A stretch of 64,000 bases of DNA from Arthrobacter sp. (GTDB lineage Bacteria > Actinomycetota > Actinomycetes > Actinomycetales > Micrococcaceae), in assembly GCF_031179985.1 (NCBI RefSeq), contig NZ_JAPSHJ010000002.1:1-64000 (forward strand), given 5' to 3'. The first letter of the stretch is position 1, and each line of letters starts with the position of its first letter. The notes below the pieces were generated by a model. The model was given only the letters and a program-made list of their open reading frames with translations, had not been told where the DNA came from and did not search any database. This document shows, one piece after another, positions 36,272 through 45,110 of the stretch. The position numbers and the translations under genes are program-made.

Positions 36272-38244
36272 TGGATATCCTGCAGTTTCTTGGCTTCCTC
36301 GGATGATTTCAGCTGCCAGGGAACGCTGGCAACCATGACCCCCGGTTCAAAATGCAACCGGGTCTTGATGCGGAGGGCAGTCTGGTTGTGGACCAGCTGT
36401 TCCCACCATTTACCTACGACATACTCGGGGATGTACACCACGATGAGGTCGCGGGGTGAATCGCGCCGCATGTTCTTGATGTACTCCATAATTGGCGTGA
36501 CCGTTTCCCGGTACGGGCTGGCCAGCACCGTCAACGGGACCGGAATCTCGAGTTTTTCCCAGTCCGCCAGTGTCTGCGCTGTCTCTTCCGGGCTGATGTC
36601 CACAGTGACGGCGTCCAGGCGCGAGGGCCGAGAGGCACGGGCGTAAGCCAGCGCACGCAAAACGGGTTTTCGCACATGCGAGACCAGCAGGACAGCATGG
36701 ACCCGGGTGGGGAGTGCTCGCGGCGTCGAATCCTCATCGACTGCCAGTTCCTTCGCCACGTTGTCGTAATGCGCGTGGATGCTCCACATGACGAGAAACA
36801 GCACGAACATCGCAAGCAATGCAATCCATGCTCCCTGCTCGAATTTAGTGATCAGTACGATCGTCAGGACGAGCGCCGTCATTCCGAACCCGATGGTGTT
36901 GATGGTCCGGGACTTGATCATCCGCCTGCGGACAGCCTTGTCCCGGACAAGCTTCAGCTCCCGGCCCCAGTGCCTGATCATTCCGAGCTGACTCATGGTG
37001 AAGGAGATGAAAACGCCCACAATGTAGAGCTGGATGAGCTTGGTGACGTCGGCATCGAAGGCCAGAATCAGGACCAGCGCCCCGGCGGCAAGGGCCAGGA
37101 CGCCGTTGCTGAATGCCAGGCGGTCCCCACGCGTCCGCAGCTGCCGCGGCAGGTATCCGTCCTGGGCAAGGATCGAGCCGAGAACCGGAAACCCGTTGAA
37201 GGCTGTGTTGGAGGCGAAAACGAGAATCACTCCGGTGGCAGCCACCACGATGTAAAAGAAGATGGACCCGTCGCCGAAGATCGTCTCGGCAATCTGCCCG
37301 ATGGCAGGTGTCTGGATGTAGTCAGCCGGCGGTGCCTTGCCATCCACCAGGAACTCGGTGGCCGGATCCAGGACGATATGCACTTTGGTTGCGTTGGCCA
37401 GATAGATGATGCCGGCGAGCATGGCTGAAGCAATGACGCCAAGAAGCAGGAGCGTGGTCGCGGCGTTCTTGCTCTTGGGTTTCTGGAAGTTCGGTACACC
37501 GTTGCTGATGGCCTCAACACCCGTCAGGGCAGCAGCTCCTGAGGAGAAGGCGCGCAACAGCAGGAAGGCGCCGGCCAGGCCAACCAGGCCCTCGTCGAAT
37601 CCCTCTTCCGGAATAATGGTGAAGTTGGCCGACGGCGCTTCGCCCAGCTGGCCCGTGGCGGCCTGGAACAGACCGACGGCGGTCATGCCCAGGATGGAGG
37701 CCATGAAGATGTAGGTTGGCACGGCAAAAACCGTGCCGGCCTCCTTGATGCCGCGCAGATTGACCAGCGCCAGGATAACGACGCCGATCGAGGCCAGCAT
37801 GGCTTGCTGTCCGTGCAGGGAGGGCACTGCCGTGGCCAGGTAGGCGGCCGCCGAGGACATCGAAACGGCCACAGTAAGGACGTAGTCCACCAGCAGGGCC
37901 GAGGCCACCGTCAGGCCTGCATACTTGCCGAGATTGACGTTCGCGATTTCATAGTCGCCGCCACCCGAAGGGTAAGCGTGGACGTTTTGCCGGTAGGACG
38001 CCACCACCGTCAGCAAGACCACCATGACGGCCAGGCCTACCCACGGCGAAAATGCGACGGCGCTGACGCCTGCCAGCGCAAGGGTGAGGAGTATCTCGTC
38101 CGGGGCATACGCCACCGAGGACAAAGCGTCAGAGGCAAAAATGGGAAGAGCGATCCGCTTTGGCAGCAGGGTGTGGGCCAGCCGGTCATTCCGGAAGGGC
38201 CTCCCCACCAGCACCCTCTTGGCGGCGTTCAAAATTGTCAGCAC
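36268..38244 (-). CDS. APC-superfamily permease, KimA-like potassium importer
   Basis: 658 aa with about 12 membrane helices in the first 460 residues and a long cytoplasmic C-terminal domain. It closely resembles B. subtilis KimA as I remember it: a start like AKRVLVGRPF, SDALSSVAYAPDEIL, VVASYRQNVHAYPSGGGDY, SALLVDYVLTVAVS and FSSGAAALTGVEAISN. KimA imports K+ with protons. The M. tuberculosis equivalent by order is Rv2690c, beside ceoB and ceoC. Two TrkA proteins, K+-channel regulators, diverge immediately next to it, which supports a K+ role; amino-acid transport remains an alternative. Confidence 0.85.
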   Translation of the reverse strand: MLTILNAAKRVLVGRPFRNDRLAHTLLPKRIALPIFASDALSSVAYAPDEILLTLALAGVSAVAFSPWVGLAVMVVLLTVVASYRQNVHAYPSGGGDYEIANVNLGKYAGLTVASALLVDYVLTVAVSMSSAAAYLATAVPSLHGQQAMLASIGVVILALVNLRGIKEAGTVFAVPTYIFMASILGMTAVGLFQAATGQLGEAPSANFTIIPEEGFDEGLVGLAGAFLLLRAFSSGAAALTGVEAISNGVPNFQKPKSKNAATTLLLLGVIASAMLAGIIYLANATKVHIVLDPATEFLVDGKAPPADYIQTPAIGQIAETIFGDGSIFFYIVVAATGVILVFASNTAFNGFPVLGSILAQDGYLPRQLRTRGDRLAFSNGVLALAAGALVLILAFDADVTKLIQLYIVGVFISFTMSQLGMIRHWGRELKLVRDKAVRRRMIKSRTINTIGFGMTALVLTIVLITKFEQGAWIALLAMFVLFLVMWSIHAHYDNVAKELAVDEDSTPRALPTRVHAVLLVSHVRKPVLRALAYARASRPSRLDAVTVDISPEETAQTLADWEKLEIPVPLTVLASPYRETVTPIMEYIKNMRRDSPRDLIVVYIPEYVVGKWWEQLVHNQTALRIKTRLHFEPGVMVASVPWQLKSSEEAKKLQDIQ

Positions 38245-38399
38245 CAGACAAAGCTAGTCGGATTCGGGCGTGATGTCATGACGGCCAAGGCTGGACGGCG
38301 GATATGCCCCGCTCCCCCGGGCCCGTCCCTGCTGACGGTCTCTGCCCCCGCTGACGGTAGAGTCGTACCGGCAGCAGGATCAGCATTGAGGAGGAACCG

Positions 38400-39071
38400 G
38401 TGGCCCACTTCGTCATCATGGGTTGCGGACGTGTAGGGGCGACGCTCGCGCACACACTGGAGGATGCCGGCCATTCCGTGGCCATCATTGACCAGGATGA
38501 CCGCGCCTTCCGCCGCCTTCGCAGCGGATTCTCCGGACGCAAAGTCACCGGAGTAGGGTTCGACCGGGAGACCCTCAAACAGGCCGGAGTGGCTGATGCC
38601 TATGCTTTTGCAGCCGTTTCCAGCGGTGACAACTCCAACATCCTGGCTACCAGGGTAGCCAGGGAAACGTTCCACGTTCCCCATGTTGTGGCGAGGATCT
38701 ACGACCCCGGGCGGGCCGAAATCTACCAGCGGCTTGGAATCCCCACGGTTGCTGCAGTCCGCTGGAGCGCGGACCAGGTGTTGCGTCGCATTCTCCCCGA
38801 ACAGCACCTCGCAGGAGATTTCCGCGAGCCCTCCGGCCGCCTGGTACTGGCGGAGATCGAACTGGACCCCGCGTGGGTAGGACACCCCCTGACCCAGATC
38901 GAAAGGGCCGCCGACATCAGGATTGCCTACCTGACCCGCTTCGGCGAGGGTGTTCTCCCCACGCCCGCAATGTCCTATCAGGACGGTGATACCGTCCACG
39001 CCATGCTTCGGGTGGAGCGCAGCGCCGAAGTGGCGCACCTCCTTGCCAAAGCACCTCTGAAGGAGTCTTGA
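38400..39071 (+). CDS. TrkA-family potassium uptake regulator, first copy
   Basis: 223 aa, GTG start. TrkA-N Rossmann domain: VIMGCGRVGATLAHTLEDAG near 5 binds NAD(H) or ATP, then IIDQDDRAFRRL; a C-terminal TrkA-C domain has VGHPLTQIERA and TPAMSYQDGDTVHAML. Such proteins gate K+ transporters by sensing nucleotides. It corresponds to ceoB (Rv2691) by order. GAGGA lies 5 nt upstream. The next gene starts directly at the stop (TGAGTG), so the pair are co-expressed. The divergent region of 155 nt to the permease holds their promoters. Confidence 0.93.
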   Translation: MAHFVIMGCGRVGATLAHTLEDAGHSVAIIDQDDRAFRRLRSGFSGRKVTGVGFDRETLKQAGVADAYAFAAVSSGDNSNILATRVARETFHVPHVVARIYDPGRAEIYQRLGIPTVAAVRWSADQVLRRILPEQHLAGDFREPSGRLVLAEIELDPAWVGHPLTQIERAADIRIAYLTRFGEGVLPTPAMSYQDGDTVHAMLRVERSAEVAHLLAKAPLKES

Positions 39072-39830
39072 GTGAAAGTCGTCATTGTTGGCGCCGGCAG
39101 TGTTGGTTCCTCGATTGCCCGCGAGCTCCTGGCCCACAAGCACGAAATCCTTCTTCTGGACCTGAAGCCGGAGGTGATCGGCCGAAGCGGATTGCGCGGG
39201 GCGCACTGGCTCGTTGGTGACGCGTGCGAGCTCAGTACCCTTCAGGACGCAAAGCTCGAAGATGCCGACGTCGTGGTCTCGGCCACCGGGGATGACAAGG
39301 TCAACCTGGTGGTATCACTGCTGGCCAAAACGGAGTTCGGTGTTGGCCGCACAGTGGGCAGAGTCAACAACCCCAAGAACGACTGGATGTTCAACGATTC
39401 CTGGGGAGTGGACGTAGCAGTCAACACCCCGCAGCTCATGACGGCGCTGGTGGAGGAAGCTGTGGAGATCGGGGACCTCGTCCGGCTCCTCACGCTGCAG
39501 ACGGGAGTGTCGTCACTGGTTGAATTTACTGTGCCCCACGACTCCTATGCCATCGGGCTGACGGTTGGAGACATCAATTGGCCTGAGGATTCAACTCTGG
39601 TGGCTATTTTGCGCGACCAGGCACCCATCACGCCCACCCGGGATGATGTTATTGACGGCGGTGACGAACTGTTCTTCGTCACCACCATCGCTGCCGAGGA
39701 TGAACTGCGTGCCCTGTTGTCCCCTGACTCGGACCACGAGCAGGAGGAAGGTCCGGCAGAATATTCCGCAGGCGCTGATCAGGCGTCCGAGGCTGTTCAG
39801 GCCCCCGAGGACGACGGCTTCGACGGCTGA
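39072..39830 (+). CDS. TrkA-family potassium uptake regulator, second copy
   Basis: 252 aa, GTG start. Begins KVVIVGAGSVGSSIARELLA, a clean Rossmann loop, and continues with LLLDLKPEVIGRSGLRGAHW and the TrkA-C stretch IGLTVGDINWPEDSTLVAIL. It matches ceoC (Rv2692). The final 25 residues are an acidic, Glu/Ala-rich tail (EEGPAEYSAGADQASEAVQA). Its last 34 nt overlap the 3' end of the DUF3159 gene on the opposite strand. Together with the first copy it probably forms a heteromeric ring with the KimA-like permease or another K+ channel. Confidence 0.92.
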   Translation: MKVVIVGAGSVGSSIARELLAHKHEILLLDLKPEVIGRSGLRGAHWLVGDACELSTLQDAKLEDADVVVSATGDDKVNLVVSLLAKTEFGVGRTVGRVNNPKNDWMFNDSWGVDVAVNTPQLMTALVEEAVEIGDLVRLLTLQTGVSSLVEFTVPHDSYAIGLTVGDINWPEDSTLVAILRDQAPITPTRDDVIDGGDELFFVTTIAAEDELRALLSPDSDHEQEEGPAEYSAGADQASEAVQAPEDDGFDG

Positions 39831-40639
39831 GCGCTCTCTGCCTCAGGCAATGGGGCAGGCTTTGTTATCAGCCAGGCCACCCAGATGCCGAGGATGTAGA
39901 GCGGCGCGCCCATGATGAGCCGCATGGTGGCCAGTGCCGCGAGGCCCTCGCCCCCCATGAAATACAGGGGAACCTGAACCAGCAGCCGAAGCGCGAGGAC
40001 GGCGACAATCACCCAGGTGCCCAAGGAGTAAGCCCGGACCCGTACCGGGTCCTTGCGCCAATCGAGGCCTTCGTTGCGGATGAATCCAAACAGCAGTCCG
40101 GCCACCGGCCATTTAACTGCGATGGAAACGATCATGGCGACGATATACGCGGCGTTGGTGAAGAAGCCAGGGACGTAGAAGTCCTCGGCCTTCCCTGTGG
40201 TGTTGGCAAACCACGCTGAAATTCCTACGCCCACGACGCCGGCGAAGGCCTGGGTCAGCGGCCGCCGCTGGATCAGCCTGGCTACGGTAAAGAGGGCGGC
40301 TGCTGACAGGGCCGCGACAAGGGAAACCGTCAGATTGGCAGTGATCGTGAAAGAGACCAGAAACACGAGGCCGGGCAGGATGCTCTCGGCAATTCCCTGG
40401 ACACCGCCCGCGGTCTTGAGTACGTTGATGCGGCCGTCGCTGTGACGGTGGAGTCCGGCCTTTGCCGCATAGCCCTCCGCAAGGGCAGCAACGGTTGGTG
40501 ACGGTGGGGGCCCATCCAAATTAGGTGCAGGGTTGCCTGAAGCCGGCGTGAGCACGGACGGCTCCTGCGACGGCTCCTCCGTCGCCTTTGGGGCCGGGGA
40601 TGGCTTCGGGGCCGGAGGCGGCGTTTCGGACTCGGTCAT
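39797..40639 (-). CDS. DUF3159 domain membrane protein
   Basis: 280 aa. An 85-residue N-terminal cytoplasmic, Pro-rich section (TPPPAPKPSPAPKATEEPSQ) precedes a membrane region of about five helices. The DUF3159 signature RINVLKTAGGVQGIAESILP is near 88. WFANTTGKAEDFYVPGFFTN and RNEGLDWRKDPVRVRAYSLG are polar loops between helices. The family is actinobacteria-specific with no known function and corresponds to Rv2693c by order. It ends inside the 3' end of the second TrkA gene (34-nt convergent overlap). Confidence 0.9.
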   Translation of the reverse strand: MTESETPPPAPKPSPAPKATEEPSQEPSVLTPASGNPAPNLDGPPPSPTVAALAEGYAAKAGLHRHSDGRINVLKTAGGVQGIAESILPGLVFLVSFTITANLTVSLVAALSAAALFTVARLIQRRPLTQAFAGVVGVGISAWFANTTGKAEDFYVPGFFTNAAYIVAMIVSIAVKWPVAGLLFGFIRNEGLDWRKDPVRVRAYSLGTWVIVAVLALRLLVQVPLYFMGGEGLAALATMRLIMGAPLYILGIWVAWLITKPAPLPEAESAQPSKPSSSGA

Positions 40640-41046
40640 TCGTGCTCCTGGCGGGAAAGTATTTCATAGCGGGGGTTGAACATGGTGGGAAGGCCGTCCC
40701 GGAGGGTCAGCATCCCTTGAAGCTGCAGTTCTACGCCGGCAGCGATGCCGGGGACCCGGCGTCGGCCGAGCCAGGTGACGCGCAACCTGGCGGGAAGTGC
40801 AGACGCGGCCCCCTTGACCTTTCTTTCTGCCCCTGAGGAATCAACGGACTTTTTTCGACTGCTCAATAGCCCGGCGCTTTTTGTAGCGGTATGGCGGTCC
40901 CTGACCACTGCTGTAAAGGAGGCGACGTCGGAAGCGGGAACATAGGTCACTGATTCGATGAAGCCGTGACACACCACTCTCCCCCTCTCCGGCAGTTCAC
41001 TCACTGACAGGACGGGGCCTTCCGGTACTTGCGCGTGGTCAGCCAA
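40636..41046 (-). CDS. OB-fold nucleic acid-binding domain protein
   Basis: 136 aa. A longer frame exists, but its extra part lies over the DUF3710 gene in another frame, so I set the start at the TTG 41044-41046, overlapping the DUF3710 stop by 8 nt. The beta-rich sequence (GRVVCHGFIESVTYVPASD; FTAVVRDRH; LRVTWLGRRRVPGIAAGVE) looks like an OB-fold, with a basic Ser/Lys loop RKKSVDSSGAERKVKGAA that could contact nucleic acid. The corresponding position in mycobacteria holds Rv2694c. It overlaps the DUF3159 gene by 4 nt. Confidence 0.75.
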   Translation of the reverse strand: MADHAQVPEGPVLSVSELPERGRVVCHGFIESVTYVPASDVASFTAVVRDRHTATKSAGLLSSRKKSVDSSGAERKVKGAASALPARLRVTWLGRRRVPGIAAGVELQLQGMLTLRDGLPTMFNPRYEILSRQEHE

Positions 41047-41752
41047 TCTGGGTGATCTCAGGTCCGCGTTCAGGCTTCTGGAATTCGGGGGCGCCTTGGG
41101 GCGTGGTGGTGGCGTCCTTGGGCAACCGCAACTGCAGGAGATCCCGCGGCGGCATCGGGTTATCACCGCGAACGACGACGATCTGCCGGAAAAGGCCTTC
41201 AAGGGCGGCTGCAGCTTCACGGTCGACGGCGGCCTCCCCGCCCAGGACCCCCCGCAGGAACCAGCGGGGGCCATCCACACCGATGAACCGTGCCACCCGG
41301 TAGCCGCGGCTGCCATCGGCCTGACCGGCAGGAAGCTTGGCAACAAGCTCCGTCCCGAAGCTGCCCTGCACCTCCTCCACCTGACCGCCCTGCCCACTGA
41401 CGGACTGGCTGATCTGTTCGCGGATCTCATCCCACAGCCCCTCCGAACGGGGGGCGGCAAATGCCTGGAGTTGGAGGCTTGACCCTTGGAGGTCCATAGT
41501 GACAGCGACTACGCGCTGCGTGGCCTCTTCCACCTCGAGCCGAAGCTGAAGCCCTTCTGTGGGCGCAATAAGGAGAGCACCAAGGTCTACGTAGCCGTCC
41601 CGGTTCTCAATCTCGGAGGCATCGAACGGACCGCTGGCGCGCCGGCCCGTGGCCACCTCGTCGCCTTCGGAGGTCCCGTCGTCGGTTTCCAGCCACTCTG
41701 CCGACTCTGCCGCCTGTTCCTTCTTGGCTTTCCTGCCACGCCCAAAAACCAT
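41039..41752 (-). CDS. DUF3710 domain-containing protein
   Basis: 237 aa. A charged start (MVFGRGRKAKKEQAAE) is followed by an acidic stretch and then the DUF3710 core: GYVDLGALLIAPTEGLQLRL near 54, VVAVTMDLQGSSLQLQAFAA near 78, and GSRGYRVARFIGVDGPRWFL near 152. No catalytic motif is visible. The family is conserved in actinobacteria next to dut, as here. Rv2696c is the likely M. tuberculosis counterpart. Confidence 0.9.
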   Translation of the reverse strand: MVFGRGRKAKKEQAAESAEWLETDDGTSEGDEVATGRRASGPFDASEIENRDGYVDLGALLIAPTEGLQLRLEVEEATQRVVAVTMDLQGSSLQLQAFAAPRSEGLWDEIREQISQSVSGQGGQVEEVQGSFGTELVAKLPAGQADGSRGYRVARFIGVDGPRWFLRGVLGGEAAVDREAAAALEGLFRQIVVVRGDNPMPPRDLLQLRLPKDATTTPQGAPEFQKPERGPEITQIG

Positions 41753-41867
41753 GGGGTTGTCTCCTTAGTTGTTCTTGTCCCACGTGGGGAGGACACCTGT
41801 CCGCGCTCCTGTGAGCCGGTTACGGTGCCGACGCCCGGCTTCTTTGAAACCTGCTGCTGGGTGGGGA

Positions 41868-42404
41868 TTACACCGGGGATTGACCGAATCCACCGGTTGA
41901 GCCGAAGCCGCCGCTGCCGCGGACAGAATCACTGAGTTCCCCTACAGCAACGAAGTCCGCATACTCAACGCGCTGAATCACCATCTGTGCAATTCTATCG
42001 CCGCGGCTCAATTCAATGGCGTGTTCGCGATCCGTATTCAGAAGCGTCACGGAGATCTCGCCCCGGTAGCCGGCGTCGACGGTCCCGGGGGCGTTGACAA
42101 TGGTCAGGCCGTACTTCGTGGCGAGGCCTGAACGGGGATGAATGAGGGCAACGTAACCCTCAGGCAAGGCAATTGACACTCCCGTAGGAACCAACCGGCG
42201 CTCACCCGGGGCCAACACCACGTCCTCACGGGACCGGAGGTCTGCGCCGGCGTCTCCGGGGTGGGCATACGACGGAACATCCAGGCCGTCGTCGAGCATT
42301 TTCAGCTGTACCGTCAAAGTCCTCTTACCGGTTGACGAGGAAGGATCCACCGGCGCATCTTCGGGCACTGTCCGCACCGCTGCTAGTTCATCAGTCACAG
42401 TCAC
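41868..42404 (-). CDS. dut: dUTP diphosphatase
   Basis: 178 aa, GTG start. Trimeric dUTPase: it converts dUTP to dUMP and pyrophosphate. The five motifs are present in order: GDAGADLRS near 65, HPRSGLA near 107, NAPGTVDAGYRGEI near 122, SRGDRIAQMVI near 145 and the flexible tail GSGGFGSTGGFG. The first 35 residues are an extension that other family members may lack; an internal start is possible. It lies upstream of DUF3710 and diverges from DUF3093, as in mycobacteria. Confidence 0.96.
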   Translation of the reverse strand: MTVTDELAAVRTVPEDAPVDPSSSTGKRTLTVQLKMLDDGLDVPSYAHPGDAGADLRSREDVVLAPGERRLVPTGVSIALPEGYVALIHPRSGLATKYGLTIVNAPGTVDAGYRGEISVTLLNTDREHAIELSRGDRIAQMVIQRVEYADFVAVGELSDSVRGSGGFGSTGGFGQSPV

Positions 42405-42503
42405 TCACTCTATCGTCCGAGCCGGAAATCGACCTAGCCGCCGCTCGTGGCAGGAAGGAGGGGCAAAGATGAATTAGCCTGCGAAAAGTGGAAAGCTTGG
42501 CTC

Positions 42504-42986
42504 ATGCCGGAATCCAACGCAGGTTCGCCTGCCCCCAACAGCACTCCCAGCGCCACTGTACTTTTCCGGGAAAAACTTTGGCCCACCTTTTGGATCTGGC
42601 TTATCGCGGTGGGACTGGCCGGTGCGGGCATCCTCGTGTTTGCTCCTATCAGCCTGGCTGCGGGCTTCACGGCGGCCGCCGTCCTGTTCGTCATCATGGC
42701 AGTCCTTTTGATGACGTCGACGCCCACCATTACCGTTACGCCTGAAACCCTCCAAGTGGGCCGCGCGACCATAGAACGACAGTTCGTTGGCGATGCAACA
42801 GCTTTCCGTGGCAAGGAAGCTACTGCGGAACGCGGCGTACGACTGAACGGCCTCGCCTACCTTTGCATCCGGGGGTGGGTGGACCCCGTGGTGCGGATCG
42901 AAATCACCGATCCCTCAGACCGCACTCCCTACTGGCTTGCATCCACCAGGCATCCCGACGAACTGCTTGCGGCACTTCAGCGATAA
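42504..42986 (+). CDS. DUF3093 domain-containing protein
   Basis: 160 aa from the ATG at 42504, with GGAAAG 8 nt upstream; an upstream in-frame GTG would add 19 residues. Two close membrane helices, FWIWLIAVGLAGAGILVFAP and AAAVLFVIMAVLLMTSTP, are followed by a beta-rich cytoplasmic domain (TITVTPETLQVGRATIERQF) ending in YWLASTRHPDELLAAL. This matches DUF3093. It diverges from dut and converges with DUF4193. Function unknown. Confidence 0.87.
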   Translation: MPESNAGSPAPNSTPSATVLFREKLWPTFWIWLIAVGLAGAGILVFAPISLAAGFTAAAVLFVIMAVLLMTSTPTITVTPETLQVGRATIERQFVGDATAFRGKEATAERGVRLNGLAYLCIRGWVDPVVRIEITDPSDRTPYWLASTRHPDELLAALQR

Positions 42987-42995
42987 CTGGCCCGC

Positions 42996-43295
42996 CTAGC
43001 CCTCGCATTCCTTGCAGAACTTCATTCCGTCCTTCTCCCGGGCCACCTGGGAGCGGTGCCGGACGAGGAAACAGGACGCACACGTGAACTCGTCCGCCTG
43101 AGGAGGCAGGACACGAACCAGGAGCTCTTCCCCGGAAAGGTCCGCACCGGGGAGTTCATAGCCCTCGGCAATATCAGATTCGTCCTCGTCCACCACCGCG
43201 GTTGGCTTGTCCGTCCGCCGCGACTTCAGTTCTTCAAGGGAATCTTCGCTGAGGTCTTCTTCTGTCTTCCTTGGCGCATCGTAGTCTGTCGCCAT
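42996..43295 (-). CDS. DUF4193 domain-containing protein (zinc-binding, small)
   Basis: 99 aa starting MATDYDAPRKTEEDLSEDSL, the standard DUF4193 N terminus; a start five codons earlier is less likely. The C-terminal half holds two Cys pairs, CASC near 75 and CKEC at the very end, separated by a basic helix (RHRSQVAREKDG). This fits a small zinc ribbon. The acidic middle (AVVDEDESDIAEGYELPG) is typical. Family function is unknown; Rv2699c is the mycobacterial counterpart by order. Confidence 0.92.
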   Translation of the reverse strand: MATDYDAPRKTEEDLSEDSLEELKSRRTDKPTAVVDEDESDIAEGYELPGADLSGEELLVRVLPPQADEFTCASCFLVRHRSQVAREKDGMKFCKECEG

Positions 43296-43582
43296 GATTT
43301 GTTTGCTCACACTCCGCTTTGGTTCGGTTGGATCCCCGGCTTCAGGGGAGCCTGTGGCCGGTTCACCGATGTAAACGTTGCGCCATCGGATTTTGTGCCC
43401 GATTTCCGCGCTATTTTTCCCTAAGAGGAATCGGAATGCCAGAACCCCGCCGCAGTTTTTCCGAACCCCGGCAGGGGGCGGGAAGTCGCGGAATATCGCG
43501 GCGCGCCATCCGTCCTAACAGCAATTGGTCCTGCCGAGTGGCAGAGTTTCGATTGTTAGTAATGCCAGGGTGGAGGATTTGT

Positions 43583-45079
43583 ATGCAGGATCTAAGGCTT
43601 GTAGGCGTCCACGACGACGGAGAGCATCTCCTGTTGAGCGGCACCGGCGGCGAGATGTTCCGGCTGCCGATCGATGAAGCACTCCGTGTCGCGGCCAGCC
43701 GCACTTCCGCGAACGCAGCAGCGCGTGCAGCGACCGCGCCCATTGCCATGTCTCCACGTGATATCCAGGCCAAAATCAGGAGCGGTTCAACAGCCGCCGA
43801 AGTTGCTGACTTGTCCGGAATACCCCTTGCGAAGGTGCAACGGTATGAGGGGCCAGTGCTTGCCGAACGCGAATACGTCGCCCTGCAGGCCCGCAAGATC
43901 GAAGTTGCAGCTCCGGCTCCCGGCCATGACATCTACCGCTCGGCCTTCGGAGACAACCCGGCCTCCCTCGGCGAAATGGTTGCCCACCGCTTGACCGCCT
44001 ATGGCGTCGAGCCTTCCACTGTCGAGTGGGACTCCTGGCGCAGGCCGGACGGAACCTGGACAGTCGTTGCAAGGTTCGAGGCAAGAACGGGCGGACCGTC
44101 GAACATCGGCGAGGAGCCCCCTGCGATGTGGACCTTCAGTCCAAGCAGGAAGTCTCTGCAGAATGCCAACCGCTGGGCCCAGCAACTGAGCGAACTGGAG
44201 CCGTTGGACGGACCTCTTCCCGCCCGCAGGCTCACTGCCGTGTCAGACCGGCCGTTCGATTTTGAGACTGATGCCGGCGCTGGCCGGAATGCTTCAGGAA
44301 AGCAGGGGAAAGACTCCGACGGGCTGCTCGACATGTTGCGCTCCCGCCGGGGACAACGGCTTGGAGTTGACGAAGACAGCGACGACGCATTGGCGCTCCT
44401 GCTGACCAACGGGGTTCCGGCAGCCCATCCGAGGCCTTCGGAAATAGTTCCTGAACCTGACGGTGAACCCGAACCGGCAGGGCCCGACGTCGACGAGGAC
44501 GCAGCCACGCCGGCAGCACGTTCAGATTTCCACGACCGCAAACGGGATGCCAGGGTGTCCATGCTGTCGCGGCTCAGCCTCGCCCCGCGCACGCAGAGCG
44601 ACGACGAAGATTCCCTGAAGCTGCAGGACGGCGTCAGTACGGATACACGGGAGATCACCATCGTTCCTGGTCCCCGCCGCCCCGGCGCAGGTGGTGCCGG
44701 GAGCTTAGGCAATGCGGGTGGTTCCGGCAGTGAGGCTGGTGCTGGTGGGGCAGCTAAGAATGGGGGTCAGGGCTTAAGCGGTGCCCCTTCGCGTCCGGGC
44801 ATTGAATCGGGCGGAGACGGATCACGTGATCCCGTTCCTGGCCAGGGGACGAGAAATACCGGCGGCATGCAAAGTGTCGGGCTCGATGAGCTGCTGGGAG
44901 GACGCGGTGGACGCCGCTCCGCCGGCGATTCCGCCGGCACCCGGGAACGGGAAGGGAACCGGGAGCGGGACGGAATCCGTGACCGGGACGGGGACCAGCC
45001 TGAGCGGCAACCATCCAAACCCAAGCGGTCAAGCGTTCCGAGCTGGGATGAGATTGTGTTCGGAACCCGCGGGGATTGA
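43583..45079 (+). CDS. sepH: Septation protein SepH
   Basis: 498 aa from the ATG at 43583, with TGGAGGA 5 nt upstream. The longer upstream frame is unlikely. SepH stimulates FtsZ assembly at the division site in actinobacteria. The N-terminal 170 residues contain the conserved MQDLRLVGVHDDGEHLLL and a helix-turn-helix-like segment SGSTAAEVADLSGIPLAKVQ (DUF3071). The remaining 320 residues are low-complexity, Gly/Ser/Arg-rich and probably disordered, ending with VPSWDEIVFGTRGD, a short conserved C-terminal motif. The 287-nt region upstream is intergenic, shared with DUF4193, and I see no clear promoter. Confidence 0.9.
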   Translation: MQDLRLVGVHDDGEHLLLSGTGGEMFRLPIDEALRVAASRTSANAAARAATAPIAMSPRDIQAKIRSGSTAAEVADLSGIPLAKVQRYEGPVLAEREYVALQARKIEVAAPAPGHDIYRSAFGDNPASLGEMVAHRLTAYGVEPSTVEWDSWRRPDGTWTVVARFEARTGGPSNIGEEPPAMWTFSPSRKSLQNANRWAQQLSELEPLDGPLPARRLTAVSDRPFDFETDAGAGRNASGKQGKDSDGLLDMLRSRRGQRLGVDEDSDDALALLLTNGVPAAHPRPSEIVPEPDGEPEPAGPDVDEDAATPAARSDFHDRKRDARVSMLSRLSLAPRTQSDDEDSLKLQDGVSTDTREITIVPGPRRPGAGGAGSLGNAGGSGSEAGAGGAAKNGGQGLSGAPSRPGIESGGDGSRDPVPGQGTRNTGGMQSVGLDELLGGRGGRRSAGDSAGTREREGNRERDGIRDRDGDQPERQPSKPKRSSVPSWDEIVFGTRGD

Positions 45080-45110
45080 ACGGGTCCTGCCGCCTGAAAG
45101 CGCTTTGCTC

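Noticed and set aside
40636..41460. The full-length 274-codon frame ending with the OB-fold protein
   Set aside because: The first half overlaps DUF3710 in another frame and is low-complexity and Arg/Ser-rich; only the part from 41046 downward looks like a real protein.
43319..43582. N-terminal extension of SepH
   Set aside because: The extension has no similarity to SepH, and a strong TGGAGGA precedes the ATG at 43583.
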